Origin: Variovorax paradoxus
GTDB lineage: Bacteria > Pseudomonadota > Gammaproteobacteria > Burkholderiales > Burkholderiaceae_C
Assembly (NCBI RefSeq): GCF_018614955.1
Contig: NZ_JAGGNV010000043.1
Coordinates: forward strand, 25,577-89,576
Direction: 5' to 3'
DNA: 64,000 bases
Position 1 is the first letter of the stretch. The number at the start of each line of letters is the position of its first letter. The position numbers and the translations under genes are program-made. Of the stretch, positions 1-8,752 are shown piece by piece. The notes beneath the pieces are model-generated. The model was not told the DNA's origin. It worked only from the letters and a program-made list of their open reading frames with translations, and searched no databases.

Positions 1-443
1 CAGTTGAGCAGGTTGACGCGCTTGAGCGTCATGCGCAGCGCACCGTCGAGCAGCGTGAGGTGATGGAAGAAGGTGCCGACATAGAACTGCAGCTCGTCGC
101 CCTGCGATTCGGTGTAGTGGAACTCGGTGCGCACGACGAAGTGGTTGCCGGCCTCGTCGAACTCCTCGACCGTGGGTGTCTGCAGCAGGTGATGGCAGCG
201 GCTCGGCGGCTGCTGAGAGAAGGCGCGCGGGCTCTTGAGACGCTCGACGCGCAGGTCGCGCAAGAGCTTGTCTTCGTAGAGGTGCGAGGTGTGGTTGATG
301 CCGTCCTCCTGGTCGGGGACGAGCGGCACCCAGTAGAAGGCGTCGCCGGCGAAGAGCGCGTTCCACTCGTCGAAGCGCTTGGCGTCGAGCAGGCGCGACT
401 CGTGCACGACGAAATCGATCAGGTCCTGACGGGTGACGGTCAT
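1..443 (-). CDS. Aromatic ring-hydroxylating dioxygenase, beta subunit (3' end cut off)
   Basis: Small structural subunit of a Rieske oxygenase, partner of the alpha subunit encoded just upstream. The first 147 codons are visible and the C-terminus lies outside the window. The N-terminus reads like the SnoaL/NTF2-like fold of this family, with FDEWNALFAGDAFYWVPL at about residues 24-41 and a later stretch matching the conserved R-S-R-A region. The ATG overlaps the alpha-subunit stop as ATGA (441-446), which indicates translational coupling. Beta subunits have no metal centre and mainly stabilise the alpha3-beta3 hexamer. The substrate cannot be read from this subunit. Confidence 0.88.
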   Translation of the reverse strand, partial: MTVTRQDLIDFVVHESRLLDAKRFDEWNALFAGDAFYWVPLVPDQEDGINHTSHLYEDKLLRDLRVERLKSPRAFSQQPPSRCHHLLQTPTVEEFDEAGNHFVVRTEFHYTESQGDELQFYVGTFFHHLTLLDGALRMTLKRVNLLN

Positions 444-1756
444 CACATGGTCTCCGTCATGTAGCGCGCCCAGCTGCGGTACTGGTTGCGCATCGGCAGC
501 TCATTCGTGCCGCCGGTGGTGATCTCGCCGCCTTTCAGCTCGGCGGGGTCGTAGTTGCGGTGCAGGCTGACCCACTCGTTGCCGCTCGCATGCAGCCCGG
601 CCTGGATGCCGCGGTAGGCCTGCAGATCGTCATGGCCGACGACCGAGAAGGGCGAGTTGATGAGCCGGTTGTACATGGTGGTGCGCGCAAGCAGCTCGGG
701 CGGCGCGCCCTTCAGGCGGAAGGTCCAGCTTTCGATCAAGGTCCTGTCGACCGCGATCGGCTTCACCACGCGGATCGCCTGGATCGCGCCCTTGATGGTG
801 AGGTTGGGGTAGTACACGGTGTTGTGGCGCGCCATGCCGAGGATCTGCGCGGTGCGCTCCTCGCCGTACTTCGCCTTCATCGCGTCGTCGTAGGCGGGAA
901 TCGCCTTGTACTTGCTGTGGATGCTGAAGTGCACGCCCGTGAAACTGTGGCCGTTGTCGTAGGTGCGGATGCCCATGTCCTCGAAGAACTTGTAGTCCGA
1001 CATGAAAGGCACGAACTGCTCGACGGCCATCGGCTTGGGCTCGTCCTCCGGCTTGTCGGCCCACATGCGCTTGGCGGTGCCGGCCGAGGACTCGTGCGCC
1101 ACCATCGGGTGCATCGTGTCGTTCAGGTTCTCGACGAACATCTTCCAGTTGCACTGGTGCATGAAGCGCAGGCAGCCGCCGGCGATCTCGAGCTCACCCT
1201 CGGGCGAGCGGTCGGCCATGTTGTCGATGGAACTCAGCGAGTCGCCGAAGTAGTCCTCGAAGTCCGGTCCCACGTCGTTGATCTTGACGAAGATGAAGCC
1301 GCGGTAGCTGCGCACGTTGCGGATGGTCGTCAGGCCCTTGGCCGATTCGCATTCGTGCAGCTGCGTGCCCTCGTAGCCGTTCTTGAGTGGGATCGCGAGC
1401 AGCGAGCCGTCGGTCTTGAAGGTCCAGGCGTGGTAGGGGCAGCGGAAGAACTTGCCGGTGTTGCCGCAGGGCGCCGTCACCAGCCGCGAGCCCTTGTGCG
1501 CGCAGCGGTTCATCATCGCGCGCACCGAGCCGTCGGTATGGCGCACCACGATCAGCGGCCGGCCGGCGATCTCGTTGCTGATCCAGTCGCCGGGCTTGGG
1601 GAGCTGGCTTTCGTGCCCGGCGTAGTTCCAGGTGTTGGCGAAGAAGTGCTCCTGCTCCAGATCGAACAGCTCCTGGCTGGTGTACAGGTCGCGGTGCACA
1701 CGGTCGGGTTGCACCAGCGCGCGCACGGCATCGGGGTTGCCTCGGTACGAAGTCAT
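443..1756 (-). CDS. Rieske aromatic ring-hydroxylating dioxygenase, alpha subunit
   Basis: Catalytic subunit (437 residues) that dihydroxylates an aromatic ring using O2 and electrons from the reductase encoded next door. The Rieske [2Fe-2S] ligands are C85-x-H87 and C106-x2-H109. The mononuclear iron site is in ENLNDTMHPMVAH, with bridging D213 and ligands H216 and H221. The length is normal for the family. It lies 15 bp downstream of the reductase gene and overlaps the beta subunit by four bases, so reductase, alpha and beta look like one transcription unit behind iorAB. The company of indolepyruvate oxidoreductase genes suggests an indolic or phenylacetic-type substrate; this is inference. 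Confidence 0.93.
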   Translation of the reverse strand: MTSYRGNPDAVRALVQPDRVHRDLYTSQELFDLEQEHFFANTWNYAGHESQLPKPGDWISNEIAGRPLIVVRHTDGSVRAMMNRCAHKGSRLVTAPCGNTGKFFRCPYHAWTFKTDGSLLAIPLKNGYEGTQLHECESAKGLTTIRNVRSYRGFIFVKINDVGPDFEDYFGDSLSSIDNMADRSPEGELEIAGGCLRFMHQCNWKMFVENLNDTMHPMVAHESSAGTAKRMWADKPEDEPKPMAVEQFVPFMSDYKFFEDMGIRTYDNGHSFTGVHFSIHSKYKAIPAYDDAMKAKYGEERTAQILGMARHNTVYYPNLTIKGAIQAIRVVKPIAVDRTLIESWTFRLKGAPPELLARTTMYNRLINSPFSVVGHDDLQAYRGIQAGLHASGNEWVSLHRNYDPAELKGGEITTGGTNELPMRNQYRSWARYMTETM

Positions 1757-1771
1757 GTTCCTGCTGCTCCT

Positions 1772-2755
1772 TCAGATGTCCAGCACCAGCCGCGGCCCCT
1801 TGGCGCGCGAGATGCAGATCTGCATGACATTGCCTTCCGCTTTCTCGCGCGCGCTCAGCACGTAGTCGCGATGGTCGATCTCGCCTTCGAGCACGGCCGT
1901 CGTGCACACGCCGCATTCGCCACGCTTGCAGTCGAACATCGGGTCGCAGCCGTGTTCGATCAGGCAGTCGAGGATGCTCTGATCGGCCGGAACCGTAAAG
2001 CGCTGTCCCGATTGCGCCAGTTCCACTTCGAAGGCCTGATCGCCCTCTTCGACCACCGGCGTGGTGAAGAGCTCGAAGTGCACGCGATCGTGTTCCCAGC
2101 CGCGGGCCTGGGTGCGGGCGAGCACGCCATCGAGCATCACCTTGGGGCCGCAGACGTAGACGCGGTCGCCGACCGGGCAGTCGTCGAGCAAGGCGTCGAT
2201 GTCGAGCGGGCCGCCGGCTTCCGCATCGGCATGGACGCGCAGATCGTCGCCCAGCAGCGCATGCAGCTCGGGCAGGAAGGCCATCAGCTCGCGGCTGCGG
2301 CCCGCGTAGTGCATGCGCACGGGCGCGTCTTCGGCCCGGCGGCGCGCGGCCATGCTCGCGAGCGGCGTGACGCCGATGCCACCCGCGACCAGCACCGTGC
2401 CGCCAGGGCCGGTGTGCAGCGGGAAGTCGTTCTTCGGCGCCTCGATGGTGAGGAGATCGCCCTCTTTCAATCGCTCGTGCATGAAGCGCGAGCCGCCGCG
2501 GCCATCGGCCTCCTTGCGCACAGCGATCCGGTACTCGGCGGGCGCGTTGGTGGCGTTGCGCGCGGTCGCGAAGTTGATGAGCGAGTAGTGGCGCCAGTCC
2601 TGCGCACCGTCGGGCAGCTGCACTTGGACACGGATGTGGGCGCCGGCGGCGTAGCCCGGCAGTTCGCGGCCGTCGTCGGCGCGAAGCCGCAACATCCGGA
2701 TCAGCGGATTCAGTTCGCGCGCCTCGACGACGCGCAGTTGGAGGGTGGCGGTCAT
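1772..2755 (-). CDS. Oxygenase reductase with flavin, NAD and plant-type 2Fe-2S domains
   Basis: Class IA (phthalate dioxygenase/vanillate demethylase type) reductase of 327 residues that passes electrons from NAD(P)H to the Rieske oxygenase. The domain order is flavin-binding barrel with RHYS at 55-58, nucleotide-binding domain with VAGGIGVTPLASM at 123-135, and a C-terminal plant-type ferredoxin. The cluster cysteines are C276, C281, C284 and C314. The gene is 18 bp downstream of iorB and 15 bp upstream of the alpha subunit. No separate ferredoxin gene is visible nearby, which fits this two-component architecture. Confidence 0.9.
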   Translation of the reverse strand: MTATLQLRVVEARELNPLIRMLRLRADDGRELPGYAAGAHIRVQVQLPDGAQDWRHYSLINFATARNATNAPAEYRIAVRKEADGRGGSRFMHERLKEGDLLTIEAPKNDFPLHTGPGGTVLVAGGIGVTPLASMAARRRAEDAPVRMHYAGRSRELMAFLPELHALLGDDLRVHADAEAGGPLDIDALLDDCPVGDRVYVCGPKVMLDGVLARTQARGWEHDRVHFELFTTPVVEEGDQAFEVELAQSGQRFTVPADQSILDCLIEHGCDPMFDCKRGECGVCTTAVLEGEIDHRDYVLSAREKAEGNVMQICISRAKGPRLVLDI

Positions 2756-2773
2756 GGTGTTCGCATCCCTTGT

Positions 2774-4273
2774 TCAGGCCAGCGCATGCTGCGCCAGCGC
2801 GGCCTGCAGCTTGTGCCCATGTTCATCGGCCAGCGCTGCGTCGCGCAGTTCGCGCAAGGTGGCCGGCGCGAGCCCTGCGCCGGCACGGTGGAAGGCGGCC
2901 ATCACCGTGTCGTAGTTGCGCAGCCCGCGTTCGTGCGTGTCGCTGTAGCCCTTGACCAGGCGCTGGCACTGCGCGACTTCGACCGCGAGTTCGGGATGGC
3001 TCGCCGCGGTGGCGGCGATGCGCTGCAGCCATTCCTCGATGCGGCGGTTTTCCTCGGCATAGCGCAGCGTGGACCGGCGCCAGCGCTTCATCGCGGCGAC
3101 GGTGCTGAGCATCAGGTAGCCGTGCAGCGAGCTGGTCTGGATCACGCGGCCCTTCTGTGTGAGCCGCTCCACCAGCTTGCGGGGCAGGCTCGAATTCATC
3201 AGCCAGCGCCCGATGCCAGCCGGCAGCGTCTCGCAGATCTCCTGCAGGCGGGGGTGCATGTACTCGTTGATCGCGAGCACCTGCCCGTCCTTCACGCCGG
3301 CCTCGCCGCGCACGCGCTCGAAGCGCGAGGAGCGGGTCTTGAGCGCGGCGACGCGGGCCGTGTCTTCGTAGGACATCCACAGCGCCAGGTGGCGCGCGGT
3401 CTCGCGCAGCAGGCGGTGGTCGTCGTTGCTCGGCAGCGCGGCGATCGCGGCCGTGCGGTCGAGGTAGAGGTCGGCGTAGGCCAGATCCTGGTAGTCGATG
3501 AGCCGGCGCACGCCTTCCAGCAGCACCGGGTGCACAGAGGCGGGAAAGTCGCGCTGCACGCGCTCGACCAGTGCGCGCACGGCGGGATGCTTCGGTTGCG
3601 GTGCCGCAGCCGGCAGGTCCATCGGTGCCTCTTCCACCGCTGCACCTTGCGCGCGCACGAAGGCAGCGCCGAAGGCCTTGAGGCTGGGCTTCACGCCAAC
3701 GCCGCCGCGCTCGATGGTCGCCTCGAACTGCGCGCGGCTGAAGGGCAGCACGCCGGCGCCGGCCAGCGCGCCGAACAGCACCGCACTGATCACGCTGCCC
3801 GCGTCTTCGGCGGCTTGCGCCATGTCGAAACGGATGAAGCGCTTGGCGGCCTTGTCCGCGTGCGCGAGCAGCTCGGCGCTGTCGACGCGCCCGTCGCCCA
3901 TCGCGCTCTTCTCGGCGATCGAATAGACGCGGTGCGTCGATGCGACCAGCGTGGTGCGCTCGCGCGTGACCAGCCCGCGCTGTACCGCGCGGCCGGCTTC
4001 CATCAGCTCCGAGGCCAGCACCACGTCGACGTCGCCCGGCAGCGGCATCAGCGCCAGTACCGGCCGGCCGCCGTCGGTCTGGGCCTGCGCCTCTGGGTAG
4101 AGCTCGACGTAGTAGATGGTGGCGCCGGTGCGCTGGGCCACGCCCGGCACCGAGGTGGTCTGGGCCACGTAGCCGTTGGCCTCGCCCATGTCGACGATCC
4201 AGTCGGCGAGCACGCCGCCGCCCTCGCCGCCCATGGCGAGGATCGCGATCTTGATCGGTTGATGCTGCGTCAT
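2774..4273 (-). CDS. iorB: Indolepyruvate ferredoxin oxidoreductase, beta subunit (with DUF6537-like tail)
   Basis: Subunit of the 2-oxoacid:ferredoxin oxidoreductase that converts aryl-pyruvates to aryl-acetyl-CoA. The first ~190 residues carry the POR gamma-like domain (KIAILAMGGEGGGVLADW near the start, then VPGVAQRTGATIYYVEL). The remaining ~300 residues match the long C-terminal extension seen in proteobacterial IorB. The ATG at 4273 gives MTQHQPIKIAIL, 10 bp after the iorA stop; an upstream in-frame start at 4321 would extend into iorA and is not needed. In this operon the enzyme could feed or drain indole-3-pyruvate or phenylpyruvate around the dioxygenase step (inference). Confidence 0.88.
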   Translation of the reverse strand: MTQHQPIKIAILAMGGEGGGVLADWIVDMGEANGYVAQTTSVPGVAQRTGATIYYVELYPEAQAQTDGGRPVLALMPLPGDVDVVLASELMEAGRAVQRGLVTRERTTLVASTHRVYSIAEKSAMGDGRVDSAELLAHADKAAKRFIRFDMAQAAEDAGSVISAVLFGALAGAGVLPFSRAQFEATIERGGVGVKPSLKAFGAAFVRAQGAAVEEAPMDLPAAAPQPKHPAVRALVERVQRDFPASVHPVLLEGVRRLIDYQDLAYADLYLDRTAAIAALPSNDDHRLLRETARHLALWMSYEDTARVAALKTRSSRFERVRGEAGVKDGQVLAINEYMHPRLQEICETLPAGIGRWLMNSSLPRKLVERLTQKGRVIQTSSLHGYLMLSTVAAMKRWRRSTLRYAEENRRIEEWLQRIAATAASHPELAVEVAQCQRLVKGYSDTHERGLRNYDTVMAAFHRAGAGLAPATLRELRDAALADEHGHKLQAALAQHALA

Positions 4274-4283
4274 CGCGTGGCCA

Positions 4284-6467
4284 TCAGAAGGCGTACTCGG
4301 CGCGGCGCTTGGCCTCGCCACGTTGGAGCCAGCCGATCACCGCGCCGCGCACGCGTTCGCGCAGGCGGTCCCAGCCGTTCGGGTTGCTGACGATCTGCGC
4401 CTTGTAGAACGATGGGCAGAGCACCGCGGCATGCGACACGTCGCCGCAGTTGCCGCAGCCGACGCAGCTCTCGAGCACAGTGGCGACCGGGTCGGTGCGC
4501 AGCGGATCGGGATTGGCCTTGATCGATAGCGAGGGGCAGCCTGACAGTCGGATGCACGAGTGGTCGCCGGTGCAGGTGTCGGAGTCGACGCCGAACTTGT
4601 CGCGCACCATGCGCTTGCCCTCGGCGATCGCCTTGCGCACCAGCGGCTTCTCGCGCCGCTGCTTGTTGAGCATGCATTCGGACTGCGCGATCAGGACCTT
4701 CGGGCCCTTCTCCTTGGTGGTCAGCGCTTCCTTGAGCGCATCGCGCATGCCGGCGACGTCGTAGGTGCGGCGGATCGTCCGCACCCACTTCACGCCCACG
4801 CCGCGCACCGCGCGCTCGATCTCGTGGCCGGTGCTGCGCGTCGCGTTGTGCGCGGTCGACGACAGGATGTCCTGGCCGCCGGTGGCCGAGGTGTAGTTGT
4901 TGTCGACCACGATGGTCAGGTTGTCGCTCTTGTTGAAGACCGCGTTGGCGACGCCGCTGGTGAGGCCGTTGTGCCAGAAGCCGCCGTCGCCCATCATCGA
5001 GATCGCGCGCTTGCCCGCGGGTGCGTTGAGCGCCGCGGCGCCGGCGCCGCCCAGGCCGTAGCCCATGGTGGTGTTGCCGATGTTGAAGGGCGGCAGGATC
5101 GAGAACAAGTGGCAACCGATGTCGGCGCTGACATGGTGCGGCCCCAGCTCGCGTTCCACCAGCTTCATCGCGCTGAAGATCGGGCGCTCCGGGCAGCCGA
5201 TGCAGAAGCCCGGCGGGCGTGCATGCACGTTCTCGTCCAGCGGCAAGGCCGGTTCGGGCGCGCCATCGACACCGACGTCGGCGACCTCGATGAGCGGGAT
5301 CACCTTGCGCACCGGGGCGGGCACCGGCAACGGCTGCAGCCGGCCGTAGCGCTCGCCGAAGCGGCGCGCGCCCTTGAGCAGCTCGGCCGCGGTGTATTCG
5401 CCGGCCACCGGCAGCATGTCCTTGCCGTGCAGCGCCGTGGTCGAGCCGGCTTGGCGCAGGATGGTCGCGAGGTTCTGCTCGACGAAGTTGGGCTGGCCTT
5501 CTTCGACGATCAAGACCGCGCGCTTGCCTTCGCAGAAGCGCAGCACCTCGCTCTCGATGACCGGATAGGCCACGTTCATCACGTAGAGCGGCACTTGGCT
5601 GTTGCCGTAGACGTCGGCCAGGTCCAGGCGTTCGAGTGCACGCACGAGGGTGTTGTAGCTGCCGCCCTGCACGATGATGCCGATGTCGTCGGCGTCTTCC
5701 GAGAAGAACTCGTTGAGCCTGTTGTCTTCGATGAAGCGCACCGCGGCGGGCCAGCGGTCCTTCACCTTCTCTTGCTCGTGCACGAAGCTGGCCGGCGGCA
5801 GCACGATGCGGCTGACGTCGCGCTGCGGGTTCTCGAGCGCGTCCTTGATCGTGAAGGCGGGCCGCCGGTTGGCGCCGGCCACGAACTGCCCGTGCACATG
5901 GCAGGCGCGGATGCGCAGCTGCAGCATCACCGGCGTGTGGCTGGCCTCCGAAAGCTCGAAGCCCTTCTTCACCGCATCGACGATGCAGGGCAGGTAGGGC
6001 CGCGGATCGAGCAGCCAGATCTGCGACTTCATCGCGAAGGCGTGGCTGCGCTCCTGCATGATGGAGGAGCCTTCGCCGTAGTCTTCGCCGACTATGATGA
6101 GCGCGCCGCCCAACACGCCGCCCGAAGCCAGGTTGGCCAGCGCGTCGGAGGCCACATTGGTGCCCACCGTCGCCTTGAAAGTGACCGCGCCGCGAAGCGG
6201 ATAGTTCACCGAGGCGGCCAGCGTGGCGGCGGCCGTGGCCTCGCTGGCGCTGTTCTCGAAGCGGATGCCCTGCTCGGCCAGGATGTCCTGCGCGTCGGCC
6301 AGCACGTCCATCAGGTGCGAAATGGGTGCACCCTGGTAGCCGGCGACATAGGAAACACCCGATTCGAGCAGCGCCTTGGTGACGGCCAGAATGCCTTCGC
6401 CCCGGAACAGCTCCCCCTCCGAAAGTCGGAGCTTCTTGACCTCCTCGACGAACGATCGTTCAGCCAT
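4284..6467 (-). CDS. iorA: Indolepyruvate ferredoxin oxidoreductase, alpha subunit (TPP and 4Fe-4S)
   Basis: Large catalytic subunit of 727 residues. The N-terminal half is the POR alpha-type TPP-dependent domain (YVAGYQGAPISHLMDVL near residue 40). The TPP/Mg motif is GDGGFWHNG...NLTIVVDNN at about 491-520. The C-terminal ~130 residues carry two cysteine-rich groups (CTGDHSCIRLSGC, then CVGCGNCGDV...C) for iron-sulfur clusters. It is the first gene of the leftward catabolic operon; its ATG faces the divergent marR gene across about 100-140 bp that contain the shared operator-like motif. Oxidative decarboxylation of aryl-pyruvate is the family reaction; actual substrate unknown. Confidence 0.92.
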   Translation of the reverse strand: MAERSFVEEVKKLRLSEGELFRGEGILAVTKALLESGVSYVAGYQGAPISHLMDVLADAQDILAEQGIRFENSASEATAAATLAASVNYPLRGAVTFKATVGTNVASDALANLASGGVLGGALIIVGEDYGEGSSIMQERSHAFAMKSQIWLLDPRPYLPCIVDAVKKGFELSEASHTPVMLQLRIRACHVHGQFVAGANRRPAFTIKDALENPQRDVSRIVLPPASFVHEQEKVKDRWPAAVRFIEDNRLNEFFSEDADDIGIIVQGGSYNTLVRALERLDLADVYGNSQVPLYVMNVAYPVIESEVLRFCEGKRAVLIVEEGQPNFVEQNLATILRQAGSTTALHGKDMLPVAGEYTAAELLKGARRFGERYGRLQPLPVPAPVRKVIPLIEVADVGVDGAPEPALPLDENVHARPPGFCIGCPERPIFSAMKLVERELGPHHVSADIGCHLFSILPPFNIGNTTMGYGLGGAGAAALNAPAGKRAISMMGDGGFWHNGLTSGVANAVFNKSDNLTIVVDNNYTSATGGQDILSSTAHNATRSTGHEIERAVRGVGVKWVRTIRRTYDVAGMRDALKEALTTKEKGPKVLIAQSECMLNKQRREKPLVRKAIAEGKRMVRDKFGVDSDTCTGDHSCIRLSGCPSLSIKANPDPLRTDPVATVLESCVGCGNCGDVSHAAVLCPSFYKAQIVSNPNGWDRLRERVRGAVIGWLQRGEAKRRAEYAF

Positions 6468-6516
6468 GATGTGCCTTGTTCCTCATGACGGCATTGGCCG
6501 CCTCATCGTGCAGTCC

Positions 6517-6547
6517 ATATAATGTTGACAACTGAATGTATCCACAA
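6517..6547. promoter_or_regulatory. Divergent promoter/operator between iorA and marR
   Basis: The interval holds AATGTTGACAACTGAAT at 6521-6537. Its reverse complement, ATTCAGTTGTCAACATT, matches 14 of 17 bases with the sequence in front of the octopine-dehydrogenase-like gene at 10892-10908. GTTGACAAC (6524-6532) is a near-perfect palindrome of the sort bound by MarR dimers. Leftward, TTGTGG (6547-6542), a 17-bp spacer and CATTAT (6524-6519) make a plausible sigma-70 promoter for iorA. Rightward, TTGACA (6525-6530) could serve marR, but I see no good -10. The motif match is direct observation; binding is inferred. Confidence 0.55.
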
Positions 6548-6604
6548 TCATGAATTACCCTAGACATGCAAGCTGCGTGCCTGCCACAGCACCGGGGGCC
6601 GTTC

Positions 6605-7090
6605 ATGGCGACGAAGCCCGCTAGGCCGCCGCGCTTCGTCGACGACTACCTGCCGGCGCTGCTGGCGCAGGCCAGCCAGCTGATCTCTACGGAGTTCCAC
6701 GTGGTCGCGCGCCAGCACGGTTTCTCGGTCTCCGAGTGGCGGGTGATGGCCTCGCTGGCGGGCGGCGAGCCGATCAGCATTGGGCAGCTGGCGCAGGTCA
6801 CGGTGACCAAGCAGCCGACGGTGACGCGCCTTCTGGACCGCATGGAATCCAAGGGCCAGGTCGAACGCCTGCCCCATGACAGTGATCGCCGCGTCACGCT
6901 GGTGCGCATCACGCGCAAGGGCGCCAAGACGGTGGAGCACCTGATGGAGCTCGCCAGGGAGCACGAACTGCGGGTCCTGGAGCCCTTCGGCCTGCTGCGC
7001 GCGGAAGAGCTCAAGACCACCCTGCGGCAGATGATCGAGCTGCACGCGCACGTGCCCCTGGAGACGGATACGGACGAGAGCGAGGAGTGA
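6605..7090 (+). CDS. MarR-family transcriptional regulator
   Basis: Winged-helix repressor of about 161 residues. The recognition region SISEWRVMA-like (VSEWRVMASLAGGEPISIG) and the wing (DRRVTLVRITRKG) are intact. MarR proteins of this type usually repress a divergent catabolic operon and release DNA on binding a pathway metabolite. It is divergent from iorA and the shared 17-bp motif lies between them. Start choice: ATG at 6605 gives MATKPARPPRF and follows a G-rich stretch; an upstream ATG at 6566 would add 13 poorly conserved-looking residues. In Variovorax, MarR proteins control auxin catabolic genes, a possible parallel here. Confidence 0.88.
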   Translation: MATKPARPPRFVDDYLPALLAQASQLISTEFHVVARQHGFSVSEWRVMASLAGGEPISIGQLAQVTVTKQPTVTRLLDRMESKGQVERLPHDSDRRVTLVRITRKGAKTVEHLMELAREHELRVLEPFGLLRAEELKTTLRQMIELHAHVPLETDTDESEE

Positions 7091-7097
7091 ACCGCGC

Positions 7098-7955
7098 TCA
7101 GGGGATCAGGACGGCGCGGCCACGGTGCCCGCGCTGCGTGATCCATTCGAGCGCCGTGTCCGCCTCGTCGAGCCGGAAGCGCTTCACATCGAGCTTCAGC
7201 CGCCCATCGCCCAGGCGCGCCAGCAGTTCGGGCGCAGCGGCCCGTCCCGCAGCCTCGCGCCTGAACATGTTGAGCGGCAGCAGCGCCACGTCGCGCTGCA
7301 GGAAATGCGCGATGTCCAGCGCCAGCGTGTTGCCGGCCGTGTAGCCGACCAGCACCGCGCGGCCGCCGGGCGCCACGCCGGGCAAAGCCGCTTCGAGCAC
7401 CGGCCCGCCGACGGTATCGACCAGGAGCGTCACCGGCGCGCCGGCCTCGGTGATCACTTCGGCGCCCGCATCGCGCGCCAGCTGCAACGCCATCGATCCG
7501 ACGGCGCCGGTGGCACCCGTCACCAGCACGCGCTCGCCAGCTTGGAGCTTGGCGATCTCGTGCAGCGCGACCCAGGCCGAGGTACAGGGCGAAAAGAAAG
7601 CCGAGCCGAGGGCCATGTCGACGTGGTCGGGCAACAAGCCGAGCGCCTCGTCGGGTGCGTCGATCAGCTCGCACCAGGTGCCGTCGGCCGTCGTGCCCAA
7701 TCCGGCGCCGCGCAGCCAGACGCGCTGGCCCGGCGCGAAGCGCTCGCTCGCGACCACCGTGCCCGCGGCTTCGACACCTGGTACATAAGGCAGCGGCGGA
7801 TGCTTGAGAAAGCCGCCGCTCCAGACGGTGCGGTCGATATGGCCCACGGTGGCCGCGGCCATGCGCACGACGCTGCGGCCGGCGCGAGGCCGCGGGTCTT
7901 CCATCTCTTCCAACACCGGCGCTGCGCCGAAAGCATGGATGCGCACCGCCTTCAT
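7098..7955 (-). CDS. NADPH:quinone oxidoreductase-like MDR-family protein
   Basis: Medium-chain dehydrogenase/reductase of 285 residues, somewhat shorter than the usual ~325. The N-terminal GroES-like domain starts MKAVRIHAFGAAPVLEEME, and the cofactor motif VTGATGAVGSMALQLA is of the NADPH-binding QOR type. No structural zinc cysteine cluster is seen, which fits a zinc-independent QOR or enoyl reductase. The ATG at 7955 overlaps the stop of the upstream hydrolase gene as ATGA. It is the last gene of the second leftward operon. The 3' end converges on marR, leaving only 7 bp. Substrate unknown. Confidence 0.82.
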   Translation of the reverse strand: MKAVRIHAFGAAPVLEEMEDPRPRAGRSVVRMAAATVGHIDRTVWSGGFLKHPPLPYVPGVEAAGTVVASERFAPGQRVWLRGAGLGTTADGTWCELIDAPDEALGLLPDHVDMALGSAFFSPCTSAWVALHEIAKLQAGERVLVTGATGAVGSMALQLARDAGAEVITEAGAPVTLLVDTVGGPVLEAALPGVAPGGRAVLVGYTAGNTLALDIAHFLQRDVALLPLNMFRREAAGRAAAPELLARLGDGRLKLDVKRFRLDEADTALEWITQRGHRGRAVLIP

Positions 7956-8752
7956 GGCAGCGTCTCCAGGAAGTCGAGCACTGCCTTGGCAAAGGCTTCG
8001 GGCATCTGGTCGGGCAAGGGCACCATGCCGCCGGCGATGTCGACGATGCGCGCGTGCGACAGGTGCGCCTGCAGTTCGGCCGCATGCGGCGCGGCGAAGG
8101 GATCCTCGGTAGCGCGCAGGATCAGCGTGGGTTGCTCGATCTTCCCGATGCGCTCTTCCATGCGGTAGGCGGCCACGGCGCGATGGCCTTCTTCGAGCCG
8201 AGCGCCGACCATGAGCGCGTCGCGCACGAAGGCCTCCAGCAGCTCGGGCCGGCCCGGCGGATAGAAGGACTGACGCTTCTGCCACAGCGCCGCGAGATGG
8301 CTGCCGTCGTCGCTCGGCGCCACCTCGTCGATCGGCGGCCGCTCGGCGCGGGCGCGGCGGAAGGCAGCGTCGGTATAAGGCGTGGAAGACAGCACCAGCC
8401 CATGCACCCGGTCCGCGAAGGAAGCGGCCAGCTCGATCGCGATGACCCCGCCCGTGTGATGGCCCACCACGTGTGCCCGGGCGATGCCCAGCGCATTGAG
8501 CAGCTCGACCGCGACGCGCGCCCACTGCTCGATGCTCGCTGGCGCCGGCCCGGCATCGGAATCACCGAAGCCCGCGGTGTCCATCGCCACCGCCCGGAAG
8601 CGCTCACCGATCAAGGGCAGCACGTGCCGGTATTCGGCCCAGCTGCGCGGCGACTGGTGCAGCAGCAGCACCGTCTCCGCGCGCGGATTGCCGCAGCTCG
8701 CGTAGTGCACCTGCCCGACCGACAGATCTGCGAAGGCGCGGCGGATCTTCAT
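7952..8752 (-). CDS. Alpha/beta-hydrolase-fold protein lacking the usual nucleophile and His
   Basis: 266-residue protein with a clear alpha/beta-hydrolase fold: LLLHQSPRSW after strand 3, the elbow HVVGHHTGGVIA, and TLILRATEDPFAAPH for the acid region. In the elbow, G-x-Nuc-x-G reads G-H-H-T-G, so His takes the place of the Ser nucleophile. The C-terminal segment that normally holds the catalytic His reads GGMVPLPDQ. The DNA reading of this elbow was checked directly. It may therefore be a lyase, a cofactor-free enzyme or a non-hydrolytic member. ATGA overlaps at both ends link it to its neighbours. Confidence 0.8.
   Translation of the reverse strand: MKIRRAFADLSVGQVHYASCGNPRAETVLLLHQSPRSWAEYRHVLPLIGERFRAVAMDTAGFGDSDAGPAPASIEQWARVAVELLNALGIARAHVVGHHTGGVIAIELAASFADRVHGLVLSSTPYTDAAFRRARAERPPIDEVAPSDDGSHLAALWQKRQSFYPPGRPELLEAFVRDALMVGARLEEGHRAVAAYRMEERIGKIEQPTLILRATEDPFAAPHAAELQAHLSHARIVDIAGGMVPLPDQMPEAFAKAVLDFLETLP

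Noticed and set aside
560..4390. 1276-residue open frame opposite the dioxygenase/IorB genes
   Set aside because: It is antisense to four well-supported genes, is His/Arg/Ala/Val-rich and shows no domain; long antisense frames are expected in DNA of this GC content.
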